Made by a program: the position numbers and the translations under genes. A stretch of 64,000 nt of DNA from Actinocorallia populi (GTDB lineage: Bacteria > Actinomycetota > Actinomycetes > Streptosporangiales > Streptosporangiaceae), in contig NZ_PVZV01000001.1 of NCBI RefSeq assembly GCF_002995495.1, positions 1,116,001-1,180,000 of the forward strand, given 5' to 3'. A model generated the notes under the pieces. It searched no databases. It was not told the origin of the DNA and saw only the letters and a program-made list of their open reading frames with translations. Below, piece after piece: positions 17,158 through 26,636 of the stretch. Within the stretch, counting starts at the first letter, position 1, and the number at the start of each line of letters is the position of its first letter.

Positions 17158-18651
17158 GTGAGCGAAAATGTCTACGACGACGCCCCGGAGCAGATGCGCG
17201 TCCGCCTGGACAAGGTGGCACGGCTCCGGGAGAGCGGCATCGACCCCTATCCGGTGAACTTCCCGCGGACCCACACCATCGCCGAGGTCCGTGAGAAATA
17301 TCCCGACCTCGAGCCGGGAACCGAGACGGGGGAGAAAGTCGCCGTCGCGGGCCGGGTCATGCTCTCCCGCGTCGGCGGCAAGCTGTGCTTCGCCACCCTG
17401 AAGGACGGCACCGCCGAGATCCAGGTCATGGTCTCCCTGGCCGGGGTCGGCGAGGAGTCCCTGGCCGCCTGGAAGCACGACGTCGACCTCGGCGACCACG
17501 TCGGCGTCACCGGCGAGGTCATCACGTCCCGCCGCGGCGAGCTGTCGATCATGGCCGAGAGCTGGGCGATCACCTCCAAGTGCCTGCGCCCGCTGCCGGA
17601 GAAGCACGCCGGGCTCACCGACCCCGAGGCGCGGGTGCGGTACCGCTACGTCGACCTCATCGTCAACGACGAGGCGCGCCGGATGGCGCGCCTGCGCAGC
17701 GACACCGTGCGCGCCGTCCGCGACTTCTGGCACGAGGAGGGCTACCTCGAGGTCGAGACGCCGATGCTGCAGCCGATCCACGGCGGCGCGACGGCCCGGC
17801 CGTTCAAGACGCACATCAACGCCTACGGCATGGAGCTCTATCTGCGCATCGCGATCGAGCTCTACCTCAAGCGGCTGGTCGTGGGCGGCGTCGACAAGGT
17901 CTTCGAGATGAACCGCAACTTCCGCAACGAGGGCGCGGACTCGACGCACAACCCCGAGTTCACCATGCTCGAGGCCTACGGCACCTACCTCGACTACAAC
18001 GACATGGCCGACCTCACCCAGCGCATGTACCAGAAGGCCGTGGTGGCCGCGCTGGGCGGCACGGTGGTGGTGCACGAGGGCGAGGAGTACGACCTCGGCC
18101 TGAAGGAGTGGCCGCGCGTCACGCTGTACGGCGCGGTGTCGGAGGCGGTGGGGGAGGAGATCACCCCGCACACCCCGATCGAGGCCGTGCGCAAGCTCGC
18201 GGACGCCCGCGAGGTGCACTGGGACCCCAAGTGGGGCCAGGGCAAGGTGGTGCAGGAGCTGTTCGAGGAGCTCGTCGAGCACACCCTCAAGCAGCCGACG
18301 TTCGTCATGGACTACCCGCTGGAGACGTCCCCGCTCACCCGCGAGCACCGCGAGGAGCCGCTGCTGACCGAGAAGTGGGACCTCATCGGCTTCGGCACCG
18401 AGCTGGGCACCGCCTACTCGGAGCTGGTCGACCCGGTCGAGCAGCGCCGCAGGCTCACCGAGCAGTCGCTGCTGGCCGCCGGCGGCGACCCGGAGGCGAT
18501 GCAGCTGGACGAGGACTTCCTGCGCGCCCTGGAGTACGCGATGCCGCCGACCGGCGGCATGGGCGCGGGCATCGACCGGATGATCATGGCCTTCACGGGG
18601 AAGAACATCCGCGAGACCATCCTCTTCCCGCTGGTGAAGCCGGGTTCCTGA
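17158..18651 (+). CDS. lysS: Class II lysyl-tRNA synthetase
   Basis: Charges tRNA-Lys with lysine. The 497-residue protein has an N-terminal OB-fold anticodon domain (VAVAGRVMLSRVGGKLCFATLKDG) and a class II catalytic core: motif 1 near VETPMLQPIHGGATARPF, motif 2 FRNEGADSTHNPEFTMLEAY and motif 3 GGMGAGIDRMIM near the C-terminus. The GTG start lies 45 bases after coaX. A TAGCCT-like -10 close to the GTG hints at a leaderless transcript in addition to read-through. Confidence 0.95.
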   Translation: MSENVYDDAPEQMRVRLDKVARLRESGIDPYPVNFPRTHTIAEVREKYPDLEPGTETGEKVAVAGRVMLSRVGGKLCFATLKDGTAEIQVMVSLAGVGEESLAAWKHDVDLGDHVGVTGEVITSRRGELSIMAESWAITSKCLRPLPEKHAGLTDPEARVRYRYVDLIVNDEARRMARLRSDTVRAVRDFWHEEGYLEVETPMLQPIHGGATARPFKTHINAYGMELYLRIAIELYLKRLVVGGVDKVFEMNRNFRNEGADSTHNPEFTMLEAYGTYLDYNDMADLTQRMYQKAVVAALGGTVVVHEGEEYDLGLKEWPRVTLYGAVSEAVGEEITPHTPIEAVRKLADAREVHWDPKWGQGKVVQELFEELVEHTLKQPTFVMDYPLETSPLTREHREEPLLTEKWDLIGFGTELGTAYSELVDPVEQRRRLTEQSLLAAGGDPEAMQLDEDFLRALEYAMPPTGGMGAGIDRMIMAFTGKNIRETILFPLVKPGS

Positions 18652-18659
18652 TCCCGTGC

Positions 18660-18694
18660 CCCGCCGAGGCGCGCCGCCTGCGCGCCTCGGCGGG
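18660..18694. terminator. Bidirectional hairpin between lysS and lacI-type gene
   Basis: A perfect 15-bp stem (CCCGCCGAGGCGCGC and complement) with a 5-base loop lies 8 bases after lysS. It sits between convergent genes. Confidence 0.8.
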
Positions 18695-18745
18695 CCGGCT
18701 CGGCGGTGCGCCGCGCCCGGCCCGCGGGCATGCCGGCCGCCCGGT

Positions 18746-19729
18746 TCAGGAGGCGGACTCCCGGACGACGAGTTCGGGGGTCAGCGTGACGTGCCGCCCC
18801 TCGGTGTCGTCCAGGAGGAGTTCCGCCGCGGCGGCGCCCAGCTCGTTGCGGGGCTGGCGCACGGTCGTGAGCGGCACGACGCAGGTGGCCGCCGGGACGA
18901 TGTCGTCGTAGCCGACGACCGCGACGTCCTGCGGGATCTTCACCCCGTTGCGGGTGAGCTCGTTGATGAGCCCGATGGCCAGCAGGTCGTTGACGCAGAA
19001 GATGCCCGTGGGGAGCGTTCCAAACTCCAGAAGCCGTCGTGCCGCGCGCTGCCCCGCCGCCGGTGTGGGCTCAGGCTCCGCGATGGTGAGCACCTGCTCG
19101 GGCGCGTACCCGGCCTGGCCCAGGGACTGCAGCGCGCCGCCGCGCCGCCGCCGTACCGTCGGCGACTCGGGCTCGGTGGTGACGAACGCGATGTCGTGCC
19201 GGCCGAGCTCGACGAGGTGGCGCGTGGCGAGCCTGCCGCCCTGCAGGTGGTCGACGCCCACCGAGGACGCGACCGACCCGGTCGCCCTGCGGTCGACCAG
19301 CACCGTGCGGATGTCACGGGCGCGCAGCCGGGCGATGCGGTCGGAGTCCAGCGCGACGGGGGTGACGATGACGCCGGAGACGCCCTGCTGCTCCAGGAAG
19401 TCCAGCCGCCGCCGCTCCTTCTCCGGGTCCCCGTCGCTGGTGCACCAGATGAGGTCGTAGCCGCCGGCGTCGCAGGCGCGTTCGGCGCCCCGGACGAGGT
19501 CGGCGAAGTAGGGGTCGGCGAGGTCCTCGACGATCACTCCCAGTGTCCGCCCTGAGCCCTTGCGCAGGGTGCGCGCGGCCTCGTTGCGCACGAAGCCGAG
19601 CTCCTCGATGGCGGCGAGCACCCGGACACGGGTGGCTTCGGCCACGACGTCTGGCCGATTTAGGACATTCGAAACGGTCCCAACTGAAACTCCCGCGCGG
19701 CGTGCTACCTCCCGGATGCTGGCTCGCAT
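18746..19729 (-). CDS. LacI-family transcriptional repressor
   Basis: A 327-residue regulator. The N-terminal LacI HTH is SIREVARRAGVSVGTVSNVLNRPDVV, with the hinge helix in NEAARTLRKGSG. The periplasmic-binding-like sensor follows: GVIVEDLADPYFADLV, GVIVTPVAL, VLVDRRATG, VGVDHLQGG, FCVNDLLAIGLINEL and VVGYDDI. It probably binds a sugar. No sugar operon is adjacent; only a likely LacI-type operator and promoter lie in the 370-base gap upstream, so the target may be the gene at 20103 or its own transcription. Confidence 0.93.
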   Translation of the reverse strand: MRASIREVARRAGVSVGTVSNVLNRPDVVAEATRVRVLAAIEELGFVRNEAARTLRKGSGRTLGVIVEDLADPYFADLVRGAERACDAGGYDLIWCTSDGDPEKERRRLDFLEQQGVSGVIVTPVALDSDRIARLRARDIRTVLVDRRATGSVASSVGVDHLQGGRLATRHLVELGRHDIAFVTTEPESPTVRRRRGGALQSLGQAGYAPEQVLTIAEPEPTPAAGQRAARRLLEFGTLPTGIFCVNDLLAIGLINELTRNGVKIPQDVAVVGYDDIVPAATCVVPLTTVRQPRNELGAAAAELLLDDTEGRHVTLTPELVVRESAS

Positions 19730-19850
19730 CAGTCCACTCCCCCCCGGGTCGGGATGTGTTGTCGCAGGTTAACGGCTTTCGGGCGTGAACCGCGCCACGG
19801 CGGCGGCACGAAACGTGATTCAGGGGTCACTTTTTGCGCTCTCGGAGAGC

Positions 19851-19879
19851 TTGACGGTCCGCATCCGGCCGCCTAGCGT
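19851..19879 (+). promoter_or_regulatory. Sigma-70-type promoter
   Basis: TTGACG (19851-19856), a 17-base spacer and TAGCGT (19874-19879) form a good housekeeping promoter reading rightward. Transcription would start near 19886, about 215 bases before the HTH gene at 20103. Confidence 0.6.
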
Positions 19880-19897
19880 TCCGGGTCGTAGGGAGTT

Positions 19898-19909
19898 TGA
19901 AACGATTCA
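19898..19909. promoter_or_regulatory. Candidate LacI-family operator
   Basis: TGAAACGATTCA has 4-base arms TGAA/TTCA around a central CG step, the form common for LacI-family operators. It lies just past the predicted start site of the 19851 promoter and about 170 bases upstream of the divergent repressor gene. Confidence 0.45.
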
Positions 19910-19937
19910 TGGACCGGAGAGGGGAAGGCTGCAACCG

Positions 19938-20030
19938 ATGACCCTTCTCTCGAGCCGACGTTACTCAGCGTTCCCCGCGAACGGCACTCGAACGACGTAT
20001 CGGCCGAGTCCGGCCACCGACGGACAGTAG
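19938..20030 (+). CDS. Possible 30-residue leader peptide
   Basis: An ATG with GGGGAAGG 9 bases upstream opens a 30-codon frame within the long leader of the HTH gene, downstream of a good promoter and operator. The peptide is basic and Ser/Arg/Thr-rich with no recognised domain. Coding is supported only by its ribosome site and position. Confidence 0.25.
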   Translation: MTLLSSRRYSAFPANGTRTTYRPSPATDGQ

Positions 20031-20102
20031 TACGGGACCCATTGCCCACAGCAGCGCAAGCTGCGCCCCCGCGGTCAGCACCAGCGACGAGGGAGGAATG
20101 GA

Positions 20103-20333
20103 GTGGATCAGGGCACACTCGCGCGCCGGGCCTTCGACGAACCCCGGCTGAACGAGGATGAACTGAAGTTGCTGGCGCAGATCGCCAGCGGCGTGACCGC
20201 CGACGTTGCGGCCCGGAAACTCGAACTCAGCGCGCGCACCCTGCGACGCCGGCTTCGGGCCATCTGCGACCGCCTCGACGTCAACACCCCCATCGAAGCC
20301 GTCGTGTGGGCGGCTCGCAGACAACTCATCTAG
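20103..20333 (+). CDS. HTH-only LuxR/GerE-type regulator
   Basis: A 76-residue protein that is almost only a GerE-like helix-turn-helix: LNEDELKLLAQIASGVTADV, AARKLELSARTLRRRLRAIC, then DRLDVNTPIEAVVWAARRQLI, which matches the dimerisation helix of LuxR C-terminal domains. There is no receiver or sensor domain. The GTG start follows GGAGGAATGGA. It is a stand-alone DNA-binding protein of unknown target, preceded by a long leader and a LacI-like operator. Confidence 0.8.
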   Translation: MDQGTLARRAFDEPRLNEDELKLLAQIASGVTADVAARKLELSARTLRRRLRAICDRLDVNTPIEAVVWAARRQLI

Positions 20334-20377
20334 AACGACCGCGGAACGGGCGATCCGGTGATCCCGGTGCCCCCGGC

Positions 20378-20420
20378 GAACACCGCCGTCATGGAAGCCC
20401 CGGCCTCCGTGGCGGCGTTC
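20378..20420. terminator. Composite hairpin between convergent genes
   Basis: GAACACCGCC pairs with GGCGGCGTTC with one mismatch, and GGAAGCC/GGCCTCC forms an inner stem. It is imperfect but placed exactly between convergent stops. Confidence 0.45.
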
Positions 20421-20444
20421 TCCTTGTCCGGCGCGGGAACGGCC

Positions 20445-21383
20445 TCAGGCCACCCGTACGCCGCCCGCGAAGGGGCGGCCGTCGATCGGGGCTATCTTCA
20501 CCACGTCGCCCGTCTGGGGGGCGTGCACCATCTGCCCGTCTCCGATGTAGAGGCCGACGTGGTGCAGGTCGCTGTAGAAGAAGACGAGGTCGCCCGGCTG
20601 CAGCTCGGAGCGGTCGATGTGCGCGCCGGCGTTCCACTGGCTGCCGGTGTAGTGCGGCAGGTGGATGCCGACCTTGGCGTAGGCCCACATGGTCAGTCCC
20701 GAGCAGTCGTAGCTGTCGGGCCCGTCGGCGCCCCAGACATAGGGCTTGCCGAGCTGGGTGAGCGCCAGCCGCAGCGCCTCGGCGGCCTTGCCCGCGCCGG
20801 GGACCGGCGGGATGTCGACGATCTTCTTGGGGTTCTTCCGGACTATTCTGTCGCGGATCTGGGTGTAGTCCTTCTTGAGCTTGCGCTGCCGCTCGGTCAG
20901 CTCGGTGTTGAGCCGGCGGACCTGGCCGGCCCGGTCGTCGGCCGCCTTCTTGGCGCGCTGCGCCGACTGCATGGCGGCCAGCAGCTCGTTCACCTTGGTG
21001 CCGTTCTGGGAGGCGAAGAAGCTGAGCGTGGAGGTGCGGTCCAGGAACTGCTGCGGCTGGTCGGAGGTGGCCAGCACGAGCGCCTGGTCGGTGCCGCCCA
21101 GCATGTAGCTGGTGGCGGCCAGCCCGCTCACCTCCTGCGCCACGACGTCCAGCTCCTTCTGCTGGCGCGTGGCGTTGTCGGAGGCGACCTTGGCGGCGCG
21201 CTCGGCCTGCTTCAGCTTGACCTTGAGCCCGTTGATCTGCTCACTGACCTTCTCGAGCTCCTCGTGAATGGACTCGATCCGCTTCATCGGATCGGGCTCG
21301 GCGTACGCGACGCCGGGAACGGCGACGACGGCGGCGGCGACACCGCAGGCCAGGGCCAGCAGACGATGATGGGGGCGCTTCAC
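20445..21383 (-). CDS. Secreted NlpC/P60 peptidoglycan endopeptidase with coiled coil
   Basis: A 312-residue exported protein. A signal peptide ends near AYAEPD. Residues about 33-185 form a long coiled coil (EELEKVSEQINGLKVKLKQAE and TELTERQRKLKKDYTQI). The C-terminal ~115 residues are an NlpC/P60 domain with the catalytic cysteine in DSYDCSGLTMW, histidine in DLHHVGLYIGDG and a third polar residue in MVHAPQ. The layout matches RipA/Cwl-type cell-wall hydrolases that cut stem peptides; the coiled coil is likely regulatory. It is divergent from argA across 190 bases. Confidence 0.93.
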   Translation of the reverse strand: MKRPHHRLLALACGVAAAVVAVPGVAYAEPDPMKRIESIHEELEKVSEQINGLKVKLKQAERAAKVASDNATRQQKELDVVAQEVSGLAATSYMLGGTDQALVLATSDQPQQFLDRTSTLSFFASQNGTKVNELLAAMQSAQRAKKAADDRAGQVRRLNTELTERQRKLKKDYTQIRDRIVRKNPKKIVDIPPVPGAGKAAEALRLALTQLGKPYVWGADGPDSYDCSGLTMWAYAKVGIHLPHYTGSQWNAGAHIDRSELQPGDLVFFYSDLHHVGLYIGDGQMVHAPQTGDVVKIAPIDGRPFAGGVRVA

Positions 21384-21573
21384 GGGCTTTCCTCTCCTCG
21401 GCCGCCCACCGGATCAGCTGTGGGGTGGAGGCCGGAGCAGCAGATGCGAACCACTGCCGATGCTCAGCGCAGGAGACTAACGAAGTCTGTCGTCCATGCC
21501 AACCGCGGCCGCTGATTCCGCAGGTCGTTCCCGGTCCGCCGAGGGGCCCGGTGCCACTAGTCTCAAGCCCATT

Positions 21574-22086
21574 ATGGAGTTGACGATCCGGCGGGCGCGT
21601 ACGCCCGATGTCCGTGACATCCGGTGCCTCGTCGACACGTACGGCGGCCCCGGACGGCGTCTTCTGGAGAAGAGCACCGTGAACCTCTACGAGGACGTCC
21701 AGGAGTTCTGGGTGGCCGACGCCCCGGAACTCGGGGGAATCATCGGATGCGGTGCCCTCCATGTGATGTGGGAGGACCTCGCGGAGGTCCGCACCGTTGC
21801 CATCGATCCGGAATGCCGGGGTATGGGCATCGGCCACCAGATCGTCGACAGGCTTCTGTCCACGGCGCGAGAACTGGGTGTGCGGCGGGTTTTCTGCCTT
21901 ACCTTCGAGGTGGAGTTCTTCGCGCGTCACGGTTTCCGAGAGATCCAGGGCACTCCGGTGGCGCACGCCGTCTATGAAGAGCTCCTGCGGTCCTATGACG
22001 ACGGGATCGCGGAGTTCCTCGACCTGGATCGGGTGAAGCCCAACACACTGGGAAACACGCGGATGTTGCTCCGCTTGGAGGAATGA
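21574..22086 (+). CDS. argA: Short-type amino-acid (glutamate) N-acetyltransferase
   Basis: A 170-residue GNAT protein that matches from memory the mycobacterial ArgA type: IRRARTPDVRDIRCLVDTY, NLYEDVQEFWVAD, IIGCGALHVMWEDLAEVRTVAI, the acetyl-CoA loop RGMGIGHQIVDRLL, FCLTFEVEFFARHGF, and a conserved end YDDGIAEFLDLDRVKPNTLGN. It would make N-acetylglutamate for arginine synthesis. No other arg genes are here. The start is the ATG at 21574, next to the first conserved strand. TAGTCT lies about 10 bases upstream, so the message is nearly leaderless. An upstream ATG at 21496 would add 26 residues. Confidence 0.85.
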   Translation: MELTIRRARTPDVRDIRCLVDTYGGPGRRLLEKSTVNLYEDVQEFWVADAPELGGIIGCGALHVMWEDLAEVRTVAIDPECRGMGIGHQIVDRLLSTARELGVRRVFCLTFEVEFFARHGFREIQGTPVAHAVYEELLRSYDDGIAEFLDLDRVKPNTLGNTRMLLRLEE

Positions 22087-22093
22087 CGACATC

Positions 22094-22867
22094 ATGACCG
22101 AACCCCCCAACCCGTACGGTCCGCGTTCGGGCGGCGGATATGGTCCGCCCCCGCCCTCGCAAGGCCCTTACGGAGCTCCTCGCCCGCCGCAACAGCCCGG
22201 GTATGGTCCGCCAGGTCCTGGATATGGCGGAGAGCAGGGATATGGCCAGCCGCAGTCGGGATATCCCGGTCCTGCGGAAGAGCCGCGGCGGACTTACCCT
22301 TCTTCCGGGCCCAGCGGTCCGCATCCGGCGGAGAACCTTCCGCTGGCCGCATTCAAGCAGCGCGCGTTCGCCCGGCTCATCGACGCGGGCCTGGTGTGGG
22401 TGGCCGGTTTCGCACTGGTCTTCCCGATCGTTCTGGCCGCCATCGGCGTCAACAAGGACGAGGACGGCGGGTGGTCGACCCCCGTCCTGTGGACGACGTT
22501 CATCGTGGTGGCGGTGCTGCCGTTCGTCTACGAGGCGGTCCAGCTCGCCCTGTGGGGCCGCACGCTCGGCAAGCGGCAGATCGGCCTGCGGGTCGTGCTG
22601 GCCGATCCGGCGGGGGACCCGCTGCCCATCATGACGGCGCTATGGCGCGCGGCCGTCAACAATCTCGGCTACATGCTGGGTGTTTTTCTGTTCCTGCTGC
22701 TGGGCGTGAAGGTCTGGGCCTTCTTCCTCTTCTTCATGTTCGTCGCGGCGGCCGGGGTGCTCATGGCCTACTTGTGGGCGATCTGGGACCGTCCCCTCTT
22801 CCAGGCGATCCACGACCGTTACGCCGGAACCGTCGTGGTGGACGACCATGCGGAGTGGAACCCATAG
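22094..22867 (+). CDS. RDD-family membrane protein
   Basis: A 257-residue protein. About 85 residues of Pro/Gly/Tyr-rich low-complexity sequence (repeats of PGYGPP and GYGQP) precede an RDD domain beginning FKQRAFARLIDAGLVWVAGF. Transmembrane segments lie at about 98-118, 134-154 and 190-230, with a conserved GRTLGKRQIGLRVV loop. The RDD family has a few members implicated in ion exchange, but function here is unknown. It starts 7 bases after argA, so it is probably co-transcribed. A hairpin follows. Confidence 0.88.
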   Translation: MTEPPNPYGPRSGGGYGPPPPSQGPYGAPRPPQQPGYGPPGPGYGGEQGYGQPQSGYPGPAEEPRRTYPSSGPSGPHPAENLPLAAFKQRAFARLIDAGLVWVAGFALVFPIVLAAIGVNKDEDGGWSTPVLWTTFIVVAVLPFVYEAVQLALWGRTLGKRQIGLRVVLADPAGDPLPIMTALWRAAVNNLGYMLGVFLFLLLGVKVWAFFLFFMFVAAAGVLMAYLWAIWDRPLFQAIHDRYAGTVVVDDHAEWNP

Positions 22868-22911
22868 CGCTTCGGCGCCCTTGCGAGAGCTTCATCACAG
22901 GTACTCGCGAC

Positions 22912-22943
22912 AAGGCCCTTCGGGATCGTCTCCGGAGGGCCTT
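22912..22943 (+). terminator. Terminator after the RDD gene
   Basis: AAGGCCCT and AGGGCCTT form an 8-bp stem, with weaker pairing inside the 16-base loop, 45 bases after the stop. Confidence 0.6.
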
Positions 22944-23333
22944 CGCCGTGGGCATAGTCTTGCGACTGAGAAGGTAGATGTCCGTAGGGCCCCCAAGATC
23001 ACGCAATTCTCACCTTATCTCCCCTTTATAGGGGATGTCTCCTGAGGTGACGTTGCTGTTGGGTTATCGGGGGACATGGGGGCTGGAATCGGTCCGCTAT
23101 GCAAGATCGACTTCAGTGTTCGATGGGGATCCTATGAATCTCGCCCCGGATTTCGGCCGCCGGAGCCGATTACCGTGTGTTACGCGGTCGGCGCGTTACC
23201 GGACCACCGCAGAAGCCGGGAGAAATCTTCGCGCGGCTCGAATTGTCAAGTGCTGACGGCGGGTATATGTTTAGGAACCGAATGGAGTTTGCCGGGGCCT
23301 CCCGGCACTGACACTTGCGGAAAGGCCAGCCCC
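22944..23333 (+). promoter_or_regulatory. Long AT-rich leader of lsr2 with one clear promoter
   Basis: These 390 bases hold no convincing gene and are the most AT-rich non-coding stretch nearby, with about half G+C in 22981-23040. A promoter fits at TTGTCA (23243-23248), 17 bases, TATGTT (23266-23271), giving a ~55-base leader. A TCCCC/GGGGA inverted pair flanks TTTATA at 23020-23035. AT-rich DNA is what Lsr2 binds, so autoregulation is plausible. Confidence 0.5.
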
Positions 23334-23666
23334 ATGGCACGCGAAACTATTGTTCGTCTGGTCGACGATCTCGACGGCGGCGCGGCGGACGAGACCGTGT
23401 CGTTCTCGTTCGATGGTGTGGCCTATGAGATCGACCTCAGCTCGGAGAACGCCAAGAAGCTGCGTGATTCGCTGATCCCCTTCATCGAGCACTCGCGCCG
23501 CGCCGGTTCGGCCAAGCGCGGCCGGACGGGCACCGCCAAGCGCGGCGCCTCCAACCGTGAGCGCAGCGCGGACATCCGTGCCTGGGCCAAGGGTCAGGGC
23601 ATCAAGGTGAATGAGCGCGGTCGCATTCCCGCCTCGGTCGTCGAGCAGTACGACGCCGCCCACTGA
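23334..23666 (+). CDS. lsr2: Lsr2 nucleoid-associated protein
   Basis: A 110-residue actinobacterial H-NS-like protein that bridges and silences AT-rich DNA. The N-terminal dimerisation domain is MARETIVRLVDDLDGGAADE through FSFDGVAYEIDLS. A basic Lys/Arg/Gly linker (SAKRGRTGTAKRGAS) leads to the C-terminal DNA-binding part: IRAWAKGQGIKVNERGRIPA, with RGR as the minor-groove AT-hook-like motif. Length and layout are standard. Transcription ends at a very strong hairpin just downstream. Confidence 0.97.
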   Translation: MARETIVRLVDDLDGGAADETVSFSFDGVAYEIDLSSENAKKLRDSLIPFIEHSRRAGSAKRGRTGTAKRGASNRERSADIRAWAKGQGIKVNERGRIPASVVEQYDAAH

Positions 23667-23681
23667 CGCGGCTCCGCCCGT

Positions 23682-23721
23682 GCGAACGGCCCGCCTCTGG
23701 AACCCGAGGCGGGCCGTTCGC
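23682..23721 (+). terminator. Strong lsr2 terminator
   Basis: A perfect 16-bp stem (GCGAACGGCCCGCCTC and complement) with an 8-base loop starts 16 bases after the lsr2 stop. Its last six bases are also the start of a ClgR-like box. Confidence 0.85.
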
Positions 23722-23743
23722 TTCTGGCGTATCGAAAAAATCG
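23716..23743 (+). promoter_or_regulatory. Candidate ClgR box 1 upstream of clpC
   Basis: GTTCGC-TTCTG-GCGTATCG contains CGC-N5-GCG, the core reported for ClgR sites of actinobacterial clp genes. The 28-base element is repeated at 23814-23841 with 23 of 28 bases identical. Confidence 0.5.
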
Positions 23744-23813
23744 GTCATCTCGGGATCTCGTGCGTCTATGCGGGTAGCAGGGGGGAATGGCGGTTCCAGA
23801 GCCGTGGTGGTTC

Positions 23814-23841
23814 GTTCGCCTGTGGCGTATCGGGAACATCG
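23814..23841 (+). promoter_or_regulatory. Candidate ClgR box 2 upstream of clpC
   Basis: GTTCGC-CTGTG-GCGTATCG is the second copy of the CGC-N5-GCG element, 98 bases after the first and about 100 bases upstream of the clpC start. Both are in the same orientation. Confidence 0.5.
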
Positions 23842-23938
23842 CATGGCGAACCGGTAGTTGGATGAGGATGAACAGCCTCGGCTCTGGGAAGGTCTTCACC
23901 TGATGGCCTCCTGCGGGGCGGTGTGAGGGAGCGACGAG

Positions 23939-26452
<2,514 letters not shown>

Positions 26453-26479
26453 CGGTCCGCCGGTTCGCGCCGGACCGCT

Positions 26480-26514
26480 GAAAGGCCCGCACTCCCGGTG
26501 AGTGCGGGCCTTTC
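26480..26514 (+). terminator. clpC terminator
   Basis: GAAAGGCCCGCACT and its complement form a 14-bp stem on a 7-base loop, 27 bases after the stop, with TTTC at the 3' side. Confidence 0.85.
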
Positions 26515-26636
26515 GCGTGCGCGGATGTCCCGGCTCCCGCGGCCGGTACCCAGGGACATCGGGCCCATGCTCACGGGACGCCGGGACTGGCAGGCTCAGC
26601 CGGGGGTCATTCGGGGCGACCGGACGAGGAGAACGT

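Noticed and set aside
21384-21573. ydaO-type c-di-AMP riboswitch before the NlpC/P60 gene
   Set aside because: Such riboswitches precede wall hydrolases in actinobacteria and disA is present, but I could not find the conserved sequence blocks here on the minus strand.
23035-23256. 73-codon frame in the lsr2 leader
   Set aside because: Mixed codon bias, no ribosome site, overlaps a likely promoter zone; kept as non-coding.
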